Assembly: GCA_034409055.1 (NCBI GenBank)
Contig: DAOUMU010000272.1
Span: forward strand, 1-5,882
Length of the DNA: 5,882 nucleotides
Direction of reading: 5' to 3'
From: DAOUMU01 sp034409055
GTDB taxonomy: Bacteria > Chloroflexota > Anaerolineae > 4572-78 > J111
A program made the position numbers and the translations under genes. Each line of letters begins with the position of its first letter. Position 1 is the stretch's first letter. The notes beneath the pieces were generated by a model. The model saw only the letters and a program-made list of their open reading frames with translations, was not told the origin of the DNA and made no database searches. Below are positions 1 to 5,354 of the stretch, piece by piece.

Positions 1-100
1 CACCCCATCCCCACGAGCTCAGAAATAAGGTCACTATAGCCATAACATTGGCCACCAATATCAGTCCGAGGCTGGTAACGCCATGAATTTGTGTTTTCAT
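1..100 (-). CDS. Membrane protein N-terminus (partial, product unknown)
   Basis: The minus strand opens with an ATG at 100-98 and stays open for 33 codons to the window edge. The peptide starts MKTQIHGVTSLG and continues into a hydrophobic stretch (about residues 10-28, LGLILVANVMAIVTLFL) that reads as a transmembrane helix or uncleaved signal anchor. A purine-rich stretch (AGAAAGAG) lies upstream instead of a clean Shine-Dalgarno. The call is supported mainly by what precedes it: a consensus promoter and a TetR-type operator placed correctly for this start, with a leader of about 48 nt. TetR-type repressors often control membrane transporters or membrane-active functions, which fits, but 33 residues are too few to name a family. 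The rest of the gene lies outside the window. Confidence 0.6.
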   Translation of the reverse strand, partial: MKTQIHGVTSLGLILVANVMAIVTLFLSSWGWG

Positions 101-126
101 CGTTCGGTTTTCTCTTTCTTTTTGTG

Positions 127-154
127 ATAACAGACTGACCGGTCAGTTTGTTAT
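127..154. promoter_or_regulatory. TetR-type operator palindrome
   Basis: This is a 28-bp inverted repeat with 14-bp arms, no spacer and one mismatched pair (133/148). The perfect 14-bp centre is ACTGACCGGTCAGT. GACCGGTC-centred palindromes are typical of TetR/AcrR-family operators. It starts directly downstream of the -10 box and covers the expected start of transcription, so a bound repressor would block initiation. The cognate repressor is not visible in this window and may lie to the left. Confidence 0.75.
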
Positions 155-183
155 ATTATAGCACTTTACCGGGCGTTTGTCAA
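155..183 (-). promoter_or_regulatory. Consensus sigma70-type promoter of the left-edge membrane protein
   Basis: On the minus strand, TTGACA (183-178) and TATAAT (160-155) are separated by exactly 17 nt. Both hexamers match the housekeeping consensus at all six positions, which is rare in natural promoters and suggests a strong promoter held in check by a repressor. Transcription would start near 148, inside the palindrome described next, and leave about 48 nt before the ATG at 100. The sequence match is direct; the activity is inferred. Confidence 0.8.
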
Positions 184-197
184 TATTTGGGGACGGC

Positions 198-268
198 GTA
201 GGGGCGAGGCAGGTCGGATTGAGATTCTCGGTGCAAACAAACTATGTTTCGACCTGCCTCGCCCCTAC
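198..268. repeat. Long inverted repeat, dispersed GTAGGGGCG/CGCCCCTAC palindrome type
   Basis: The 19-nt arms at 198-216 (GTAGGGGCGAGGCAGGTCG) and 250-268 are perfectly complementary and flank a 33-nt loop. The GTAGGGGCG...CGCCCCTAC ends match a palindrome type I recall as widespread between genes in Chloroflexota and some cyanobacteria, so it is probably a non-coding REP/MITE-like repeat. It lies downstream of the hydroxyacid dehydrogenase stop (323) and just upstream of the next promoter. It could protect the 3' end of the operon transcript, but it has no following T-run, so it is not a classical intrinsic terminator. Confidence 0.75.
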
Positions 269-322
269 CTTTCGGGTTAAAATTGGAATGGCTGCCTCAT
301 ATTGTGAACTATTTGCTCTTAC

Positions 323-1282
323 TTAACCTACCCGTCCCGGCCAAACTTCGGGGTTGACCAGAAAGGTCGGGCGTTCCCCCCTTAAGACCTGTAACACCTG
401 TTCAACCGCCCCCATACTCATAGCCTGTACCCCCAGATCGGTGAAAGAGGCTATGTGGGGCGTGGCCACAACATTCGTCATGTGGAACAGGGGGTTTTCG
501 GGGGACGGTGGCTCGGGGTCAAAGACATCCAGGGCGGCCCCGGCCAGGTGTCCGGTTTCCAGGGCCCGGGTTAAGGCTAACTCGTCTACCACCGGACCAC
601 GGCTGACGTTAATCAAATAGGCCCCGGGTTTCATCCGTTCCAGTTCCGGTTGGCCGATCAAATGCCGCGTTTCCGGGGTAAGGGCCGGGTGTAGGGTGAC
701 GAAGTCGGCCTGCGCCAACAGCGCCTCCAGGCTAGCCACCAGCTCGACCCCCAGGATAGTCGCCTGGGCCGGGTCTACATACGGGTCGTAGGCGATGACC
801 CGCATCTGCAAACCGTGCCCACAGATTTCAGCCACCCGCCGGCCAATCCGGCCCAGGCCGACCACCCCCAGCACCCGGCCGCGAACCTCAGTACCCTGCA
901 AGCGGGCATGGGGGATATGAGCGCCACGCAGACTCATATCCCCCTTAACCACCCGCTTGGCTATAGCCAGGAGTAAAGCCACGGCGTGCTCGGCGGTGGA
1001 TTCGGTCGGCGCATCCGGCGTATTGGTCACCAGGATGCCACGGGCCGTGGCGGCCGGGATATCGACGTTATCCACCCCAACCCCGTGCCGGGCAATCACC
1101 TGCAATGTTTCACCCGCCCGGTCCATAAAAGCGCCATCAGCAAAGTGATCGACGCCAATAATCACCGCGGCCACACCAGGCAAGTCGGCCAGGTCGGCGC
1201 TCAACAACACTTCAGTGGTCGCCTCCAACTGCGCCAGCGCCTGCGGCATCAGTGCACAATCAACCCATACTTTTTGTTTCAT
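323..1282 (-). CDS. D-2-hydroxyacid dehydrogenase, NAD(P)-dependent (phosphoglycerate dehydrogenase/ketoacid reductase family)
   Basis: A cytoplasmic oxidoreductase of 319 residues, normal for the family, that interconverts a D-2-hydroxyacid and its 2-ketoacid with NAD(P). Visible hallmarks are the substrate-side segment HGVGVDNVD (about 66-74), the Rossmann glycine motif GLGRIG (142-147), an Asp at the end of the second strand (D166, AYDP) that favours NAD, and the catalytic triad R228 (NVSRGPVVDE), E257 (DPEPP) and H276 (TPHIAS). There is no C-terminal ACT domain, so it is not a long regulatory SerA. The start at 1282 is chosen because GGAG lies 7 nt upstream; an upstream in-frame start at 1333 would overlap the preceding gene and add a non-conserved tail. 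It is the second gene of an operon, 25 nt after the SDR stop. Next to sugar-acid enzymes, a ketoaldonate or glyoxylate/hydroxypyruvate reductase role is plausible, but the substrate is inferred. Confidence 0.93.
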   Translation of the reverse strand: MKQKVWVDCALMPQALAQLEATTEVLLSADLADLPGVAAVIIGVDHFADGAFMDRAGETLQVIARHGVGVDNVDIPAATARGILVTNTPDAPTESTAEHAVALLLAIAKRVVKGDMSLRGAHIPHARLQGTEVRGRVLGVVGLGRIGRRVAEICGHGLQMRVIAYDPYVDPAQATILGVELVASLEALLAQADFVTLHPALTPETRHLIGQPELERMKPGAYLINVSRGPVVDELALTRALETGHLAGAALDVFDPEPPSPENPLFHMTNVVATPHIASFTDLGVQAMSMGAVEQVLQVLRGERPTFLVNPEVWPGRVG

Positions 1283-1307
1283 GTCATTTCTCCAATTATT
1301 ATGGATG

Positions 1308-2066
1308 TTAGCGTCCGAGCCAACCACCGTCAACAGGAATGATGGCTCCGCTTACGTAATTTGAGGCATCCGAGGCCAGGAAAATGGCCACCCCTTTCAT
1401 ATCATCCGGCTCCCCCCAACGTTGGGCCGGGATACGGGCCGAGATCATCTTGCTCCGTTCAGGGTCGGCGATCAAGGCCGCATTCATCTCGGTGGCCATG
1501 TAGCCGGGCGCAATGGCATTGACGTTGACTCCCCGACCGGCCCACTCATTCGCCAGGGCTTTGGTCAACTGGCCGACCCCACCTTTGGCCGCCGCGTAAG
1601 CCGGAATGGTGATGCCCCCAATAAAGGTCTGTAACGAGGCCACGTTGATGATTTTGCCTTTGCCCCTGGCTAACATGACTCGTCCGGCCAGTTGATTGAG
1701 CAAAAACATCGAAGTTAAGTTAACTTCCAGCACCTCGTCCCAAGCCTCACTGGAGAAATTTTCAGCCGGAGCTCGCCGTTGAATACCGTGATTGACAATG
1801 AGGACATCTAACGTGCCCAGTTTGTCCAGACACTCGTCAAAACCGCGTCGTAGTTGCCCCCGGTCGGACAGGTCGGCTTGAACGGCCACCACCTCTTGCC
1901 CGGCGGCCTGGCCCAATGCTTGAGCCGCCGTAAAAATCGAGGCGCTGCGACCTATAATGGCTAAGGTTGCCCCTGCCTCAAGCATGGCTTCGGCCATCGC
2001 CCGTCCCAGGCCCCGATTACCCCCCGTAACCAGGGTTCTCTTTCCGGTTAAATCGAACAGTTTCAT
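1308..2066 (-). CDS. Short-chain dehydrogenase, KduD / gluconate 5-dehydrogenase-like
   Basis: A classical SDR of 252 residues. Visible are the cofactor motif TGGNRGLG (14-21), the acidic residue in ADL (D65), VNHG (91-94) in place of the usual NNAG, N116, and the catalytic S144, Y157 and K161 (YAAAK). The C-terminal half closely recalls E. coli KduD (2-dehydro-3-deoxy-D-gluconate 5-dehydrogenase): ALANEWA, NVNAIAPGYMATEMN, RIPAQRWGEPDD, FLASDASNYVSG and the GGWLGR ending. KduD and its gluconate 5-dehydrogenase relatives oxidise or reduce C5/C3 of sugar acids with NAD(P) in the cytoplasm, so this enzyme probably acts on a keto-deoxy or ketogluconate. Two adjacent ATGs (2069 and 2066) are possible; AGAGG sits 4 nt from the first and 7 nt from the second, favouring 2066 (MKLFDLTGK). 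It is the first gene of an operon with the hydroxyacid dehydrogenase. The exact substrate is not proven. Confidence 0.92.
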   Translation of the reverse strand: MKLFDLTGKRTLVTGGNRGLGRAMAEAMLEAGATLAIIGRSASIFTAAQALGQAAGQEVVAVQADLSDRGQLRRGFDECLDKLGTLDVLIVNHGIQRRAPAENFSSEAWDEVLEVNLTSMFLLNQLAGRVMLARGKGKIINVASLQTFIGGITIPAYAAAKGGVGQLTKALANEWAGRGVNVNAIAPGYMATEMNAALIADPERSKMISARIPAQRWGEPDDMKGVAIFLASDASNYVSGAIIPVDGGWLGR

Positions 2067-2079
2067 CATTTGACCTCTG

Positions 2080-2108
2080 TTGACTTCAACTAAAAGATAC
2101 TGTATAAT
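2080..2108 (+). promoter_or_regulatory. Sigma70-type promoter for the zinc-dependent dehydrogenase
   Basis: TTGACT (2080-2085) and TATAAT (2103-2108) are separated by 17 nt. Transcription should start near 2115, leaving about 100 nt before the ATG at 2215. The promoter lies inside the 5' leader of the opposing operon, so the two transcripts would overlap for about 30 nt at their 5' ends. Confidence 0.7.
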
Positions 2109-2117
2109 GCAGCCAGT

Positions 2118-2133
2118 CATCAGACATCTGATG
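2118..2133. promoter_or_regulatory. Candidate shared operator in the divergent promoter region
   Basis: CATCAGACATCTGATG has two 7-bp arms that are perfect inverted repeats around a 2-bp centre. A second, overlapping palindrome (AGACAT-CTG-ATGTCT, 2122-2136) shares part of it. The site lies about 10 nt downstream of the plus-strand -10 box and about 17 nt from the minus-strand -10 box, between the two predicted start points, so one bound dimer could repress both arms. Size and symmetry suit a GntR-, LacI- or IclR-type regulator of sugar-acid genes, but no regulator is encoded here and the family is a guess. Confidence 0.55.
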
Positions 2134-2149
2134 TCTATGAGCAGCCGCT

Positions 2150-2178
2150 ATTCTATCATACCCCTTTATCGCTGTCAA
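2150..2178 (-). promoter_or_regulatory. Sigma70-type promoter for the SDR-hydroxyacid dehydrogenase operon
   Basis: On the minus strand, TTGACA (2178-2173) and TAGAAT (2155-2150) are 17 nt apart, a near-perfect housekeeping promoter. Transcription should start near 2143, giving a leader of roughly 77 nt before the ATG at 2066. The leader would run through the palindrome at 2118-2133 and through the opposing promoter. Confidence 0.75.
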
Positions 2179-2214
2179 CGACTAATCACTGTACCCCCGG
2201 AAGGCAATTATGCT

Positions 2215-3267
2215 ATGGAAGCAGTTGTCTATTACGCGCCAGGTGACATCCGAGTTGAGGATCGGCCAGAGCCGGCGCCAACCCCAGACAATCTGGTGGT
2301 CGACGTCCACTGTTGCGCCATTTGTGGCTCAGATCTGAAACTGGCCACGATCGGCAGCCCGCGTTGCCGTCCCCCACGTATTATTGGCCATGAATTGGTT
2401 GGTCACATCTCCCATGTCGGCTCACAAGTCCAGGGTTTTGCCCTTGGGGAACGGGTCACCCTGGCCACGACCATGGCTTGTGGTCACTGTCCGTATTGCG
2501 ACCTGGGCCTGGGCAATATGTGTCCCAAGGCCCGGCGCATTAGTAATGACTGCGACGGTGGATTTGCCGAACAATTGGCCATTCCCCCCATGGCTATTGC
2601 CGGCGACAACGTGATCAAAGTGCCAGATTCCCTCTCGGATGAGGCAGCCGCCCTGAGCGAACCCTTAAGTTGCGCCATCAATGCCCAGGAACTGGCCGGG
2701 GTGAAGCCTGGCAATAGCGTGCTTATTATCGGTGGGGGTCCCCTGGGCGCCTTGCACCTTGAACTGGCCAAGGCCAGGGGAGCGAAACAGGTAATGATCG
2801 TGCAGCGGTCGGAACCGAGACTGTCCTTGCTGCGTAAATTTGACAAGGTCAGGGTCATCGACGGTGCGCAGGAGGATGTCCTGTCGGTGGTGAAGGAAGC
2901 CACGGCAGGATTGGGAGCCGACGTGGTCATTGTATGCGCCCCAACACCTGAAGCTCAGGAGGGAGCGATTCATTTGGCCCGCAAAGGGGGCGCGATTAGT
3001 TTATTTGCCAGTTTGCCCAAGGGTGTTTCAGATATCATCCTGGATAGCCGGATTGTGCATTACGGTGAGCTGCGTGTCCTTGGCGCTTCAGACTCGCGTT
3101 CCGAGCATGTGCGGCAGGCTGTTCAACTCATGGCCGCAGATAAGATAGACACAGATCCGATCATTACCCACCACATACCTCTTGAGGATATCCATACGGG
3201 CCTGGAATTGATGAAAAACAAACAGTCCCTCAAAGTTCTGGTTTATCCCGGCGGTCGGGTTCCTTAA
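2215..3267 (+). CDS. Zinc-dependent medium-chain alcohol dehydrogenase (sorbitol/threonine/idonate dehydrogenase-like)
   Basis: A cytoplasmic NAD(P)-dependent MDR enzyme of 350 residues, usual for the polyol/threonine dehydrogenase group. Catalytic zinc ligands are visible as C37 (CAICGSD), H59-E60 (GHE) and E149 (SEPL). The structural zinc site is complete with C89, C92, C95 and C103. The Rossmann motif is GGGPLG (173-178), followed by a cofactor-binding domain to about residue 290. The start at 2215 (MEAVVYYAPG) is preceded by GGAAGG ending 10 nt upstream and matches the family N-terminus; an in-frame start at 2080 would lie inside the promoter and add 45 unrelated residues. It diverges from the SDR operon and probably shares its operator. 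L-idonate, sorbitol and threonine dehydrogenases all share these motifs; the SDR partner makes an aldonate such as idonate attractive, but this is inference. Confidence 0.93.
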   Translation: MEAVVYYAPGDIRVEDRPEPAPTPDNLVVDVHCCAICGSDLKLATIGSPRCRPPRIIGHELVGHISHVGSQVQGFALGERVTLATTMACGHCPYCDLGLGNMCPKARRISNDCDGGFAEQLAIPPMAIAGDNVIKVPDSLSDEAAALSEPLSCAINAQELAGVKPGNSVLIIGGGPLGALHLELAKARGAKQVMIVQRSEPRLSLLRKFDKVRVIDGAQEDVLSVVKEATAGLGADVVIVCAPTPEAQEGAIHLARKGGAISLFASLPKGVSDIILDSRIVHYGELRVLGASDSRSEHVRQAVQLMAADKIDTDPIITHHIPLEDIHTGLELMKNKQSLKVLVYPGGRVP

Positions 3268-3303
3268 CGTTAGAAAAATGGTAACTATGAGTATATCCGT
3301 ATT

Positions 3304-4050
3304 ATGGAAGACCCACTGCGTCACCTGAGTACAAAAACGATCATCCAAGGATGTCAGGCTGAGTCGAACCAACCCCGTAGCCGGGAAACAGGTTATTGTT
3401 TTGAGTTGTTTCGACGGGCCCTTGAAGACAAGGAGCAGATTGCCTGGGAGGCGATCGATGAACAATACAGGCATCTGATTCTTTACTGGATTTGTGACCA
3501 TTCACCTGACCTGCCTCAAGAAGAAATCGAGCAAGTGGCCCCAGAAGCCCTGCCAAAGTTTTGGCAGGCCCTAACCAGGTCTGCCGTGCCATTGACCAGC
3601 CGTTTTCGGCACATTGGCGAGATACTGAAATACCTTAAACAGTGTACGATCAGTGTCCTGCGTGACTATGAACGCCGCATCCAACGAGTCGAACGGGTCA
3701 AGAAATGCCTGGAGACTGCCGACCAAAGTACCTTATGTCAACAAGCAGACGCCGAACAGGAATTATTAGCCCGAATTAATCGGGAACAACTGTTACAATT
3801 AGTGCGGGAATGGGTAAAAACATGTGTCACCGATTGCCAGGAACGAAAAGTGCTTTGCCTCTCATATGAGTATGGCTTGACTCCGGCCGAGATTGCTGCC
3901 CATTACCCCCGGGATTTCCCCGATGCTCAAACAGTACGGCGGATTAAAGAGCGTATTCTGAAACGAGCCAGACGAGCTTTAAGGAATGTATACCAGGAAA
4001 ATATCAACAGCGTGGCGGTAAAAGGAGAGAACGGACGTTGTGTAAAGTAA
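3304..4050 (+). CDS. ECF-like RNA polymerase sigma factor (divergent, Cys-rich)
   Basis: A 248-residue protein with the two-part layout of an ECF sigma factor. Residues about 45-125 resemble region 2: the segment EEIEQVAPEALPKFWQAL (73-90) matches the EDLVQEAFLRFW-type core-binding motif, followed by YLKQCTISVLRDYERR (110-125), a region 2.3/2.4-like promoter-melting helix. A linker leads to region 4 (about 178-228), where ERKVLCLSYEYGLTPAEIAAHY then TVRRIKERILKRARR form the helix-turn-helix that would read the -35 element. The N-terminal 30 residues are extra and unlike anything I recognise. It has ten cysteines. The ATG at 3304 is the only sensible start (an in-frame stop lies at 3271) but lacks a clear Shine-Dalgarno, so translation may be weak or coupled. 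It follows the dehydrogenase stop by 36 nt with no terminator and precedes a zinc-finger membrane protein by 37 nt, the usual sigma/anti-sigma order. Confidence 0.8.
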   Translation: MEDPLRHLSTKTIIQGCQAESNQPRSRETGYCFELFRRALEDKEQIAWEAIDEQYRHLILYWICDHSPDLPQEEIEQVAPEALPKFWQALTRSAVPLTSRFRHIGEILKYLKQCTISVLRDYERRIQRVERVKKCLETADQSTLCQQADAEQELLARINREQLLQLVREWVKTCVTDCQERKVLCLSYEYGLTPAEIAAHYPRDFPDAQTVRRIKERILKRARRALRNVYQENINSVAVKGENGRCVK

Positions 4051-4087
4051 GGACAAGTTACGATTGTCAATAGGAAGGAAACAGCCA

Positions 4088-5248
4088 ATGGTTGAACAAT
4101 GTATAGCACCCGAGGAGATTCAAGAAGGTGATTTAGTCGCCTATATAGAGGGCGTTGCTTCGGCCAATGTTGTCGCTCACGTGGCGCGTTGTCCGGCTTG
4201 TGCAGCCGAGGTTAAGGCGCTCTGCATAACCGATTCCCTGTTGAGCAGTGCCCTGGGTCAGACCAAAGCCTCTATGAGTGATGAGCTTCTGTCGAGCCAG
4301 GCCGGCCCCCCTTACCCCGGTAAATGGAGACAAACAGGTTCTAAAGGAGGACGAAATTCTCGTACTGATGGGGGCTGGTTGACCTGGCCAGGGTTGGGCA
4401 ACCTGAGGCATGTTTTTCAACAGATGGCGCTGGCATTCGTGTTGGTATTTGTCTTATTGAGTCTCTCGCTTGGCATTTATCAGATTTTTAACCGGAATCT
4501 ACAGGACTACTCCTCTGATATTGTTAAGGATAAGGTGGCCACCGTGGTGGTTACGGTTGAAAAGACGGCCGAAATTATCAGAGAGGTGGCCACAAAGGTG
4601 ACCGTGGTAGAGGCCAATGAGGAGGAGACGGACGTCATCAGCGCTCTGAGGCCAGCCGGGGTCATCATCGAAGAGATGTACGAGATTGCTCCGCCCCGAA
4701 ACTTGCGGCAAATGATTGAAAAAGAATCACAGGGTAAAAATGACAGCCTCTCGGTCTACTCACCGGCCCCACCCAATCCCGATGGAAAAGACGACCTGGT
4801 TATGGACGCCGAGGGCAATGCCTATGCTGTTTGGACAGACAATCGTGATGGCCAAACGACAATCTACTTTGTTCGTTCGATTGACGGTGGCCAGACGTGG
4901 GATGAAAAGGTCCAGATCAGCAGTGGGTCTGAAAAAGTATTTAGCCCCAGCCTGGCCGTAGATACCAAGCACAACTTCTATGTTGTCTGGCGCAGTGGGT
5001 ACAAGGCCAACGCGAACATCTATTTTGCTTATTCGATCAATAGGGGTCAAACTTGGAGCAAAAGTATCCGGGTTGATAACGAAACCGGGCGAACTTACAA
5101 CCCCAGTCTGGCTGTGGATACTCAAGGGGCTCTCTATATTGCCTGGCAAAATCGACGGAGTGCCAATATCAACATCTACTTTACCCACTCAACGGACGGC
5201 GGCCAGACCTGGAGTGATAAAATACGGGTGGCAAATATAGGTAGTTAG
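4088..5248 (+). CDS. Transmembrane zinc-finger (anti-sigma-like) protein with extracytoplasmic BNR/Asp-box repeats
   Basis: A 386-residue type II membrane protein. The cytoplasmic N-terminus carries a zf-HC2/anti-sigma motif, H31-x3-C35-x2-C38 (HVARCPAC), the type that grips ECF sigma factors. A basic, low-complexity linker (about 60-105) leads to one transmembrane helix (about 112-134). Outside is a stalk rich in Val, Thr, Glu and Lys (about 143-180), then three 52-residue repeats (233-386), each with an SLAVD-like strand, an AVW/VVW/AWQ strand and an Asp box: SIDGGQTW (264), SINRGQTW (316), STDGGQTW (368). Such repeats form sialidase/BNR propeller blades, but no catalytic sialidase residues are evident and three blades are fewer than a closed propeller. 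The start at 4088 has AGGAAGGA ending 8 nt upstream; a TTG at 4064 lies before that site and is rejected. As partner of the preceding sigma factor it probably sequesters it and may sense ligand, cell-wall glycan or surface contact outside; this is inference. Confidence 0.85.
   Translation: MVEQCIAPEEIQEGDLVAYIEGVASANVVAHVARCPACAAEVKALCITDSLLSSALGQTKASMSDELLSSQAGPPYPGKWRQTGSKGGRNSRTDGGWLTWPGLGNLRHVFQQMALAFVLVFVLLSLSLGIYQIFNRNLQDYSSDIVKDKVATVVVTVEKTAEIIREVATKVTVVEANEEETDVISALRPAGVIIEEMYEIAPPRNLRQMIEKESQGKNDSLSVYSPAPPNPDGKDDLVMDAEGNAYAVWTDNRDGQTTIYFVRSIDGGQTWDEKVQISSGSEKVFSPSLAVDTKHNFYVVWRSGYKANANIYFAYSINRGQTWSKSIRVDNETGRTYNPSLAVDTQGALYIAWQNRRSANINIYFTHSTDGGQTWSDKIRVANIGS
4784..5245 (+). repeat. 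Three tandem 52-residue BNR/Asp-box units (coding repeat)
   Basis: The DNA encodes three units with a 156-nt period: 4784-4939, 4940-5095 and 5096-5245. Aligned landmarks recur exactly 52 residues apart: LVMD/SLAVD/SLAVD, AVWTD/VVWRS/AWQNR, IYFVRS/IYFAYS/IYFTHS, and the Asp boxes beginning at residues 264, 316 and 368. Units 2 and 3 are the most alike; unit 2 has N-R in place of D-G in its Asp box. The last unit ends two residues short of a full period at the stop codon. Confidence 0.85.
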
Positions 5249-5354
5249 AATGGTGATTGAAGCGATTTTAGTGTCGGCAACTGGCTTGAAGCTACGTTGA
5301 GTTATACAGGTAATATCAAATCACTACATTATATTAAAATAAGGAGGATGAACT
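5249..5354 (+). other. Intergenic leader before the substrate-binding lipoprotein
   Basis: These 106 nt become AT-rich towards the lipoprotein and end in the AAGGAGG ribosome binding site at 5341-5347. I see no T-run hairpin that would end the anti-sigma transcript and no consensus housekeeping promoter. A weak TTGAAG (5286-5291) with TAATAT (5311-5316) has a 19-nt spacer and is not convincing. The lipoprotein may be read through from the sigma/anti-sigma genes or use a non-housekeeping promoter. Confidence 0.4.

Noticed and set aside
198..268. Inverted repeat as an intrinsic terminator of the SDR-hydroxyacid dehydrogenase operon
   Set aside because: No T-run follows the hairpin in the direction of transcription, and the 33-nt loop is long for a terminator.
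1283..1333. 17-residue upstream extension of the hydroxyacid dehydrogenase
   Set aside because: It overlaps the end of the SDR gene, does not match the family N-terminus, and the ATG at 1282 has a proper GGAG 7 nt upstream.
986..1342. Plus-strand frame opposite the hydroxyacid dehydrogenase and SDR end
   Set aside because: It lies antisense to well-supported catalytic motifs, has no ribosome binding site, and its peptide resembles no known protein.
2080..2214. 45-residue upstream extension of the zinc-dependent dehydrogenase
   Set aside because: It would place coding sequence over the promoter and operator, and the family N-terminus begins at MEAVVYY (2215) behind GGAAGG.
3278..3328. 16-codon frame before the sigma gene as a real gene
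   Set aside because: No ribosome binding site and no recognisable peptide; kept only as a possible coupling element in the findings.
3549..3568. 20-nt palindrome (9-bp arms, GT centre) inside the sigma gene
   Set aside because: It falls within the conserved region 2 coding segment ALPKFWQAL and is not near a promoter; codon constraint or chance explains it.
4064..4087. TTG start for the anti-sigma-like protein
   Set aside because: It lies upstream of the ribosome binding site AGGAAGGA; the ATG at 4088 is at the right distance.
5249..5354. Remnant of a fourth propeller blade after the anti-sigma stop
   Set aside because: I found no Asp box or SLAVD-like strand in any frame of this stretch.
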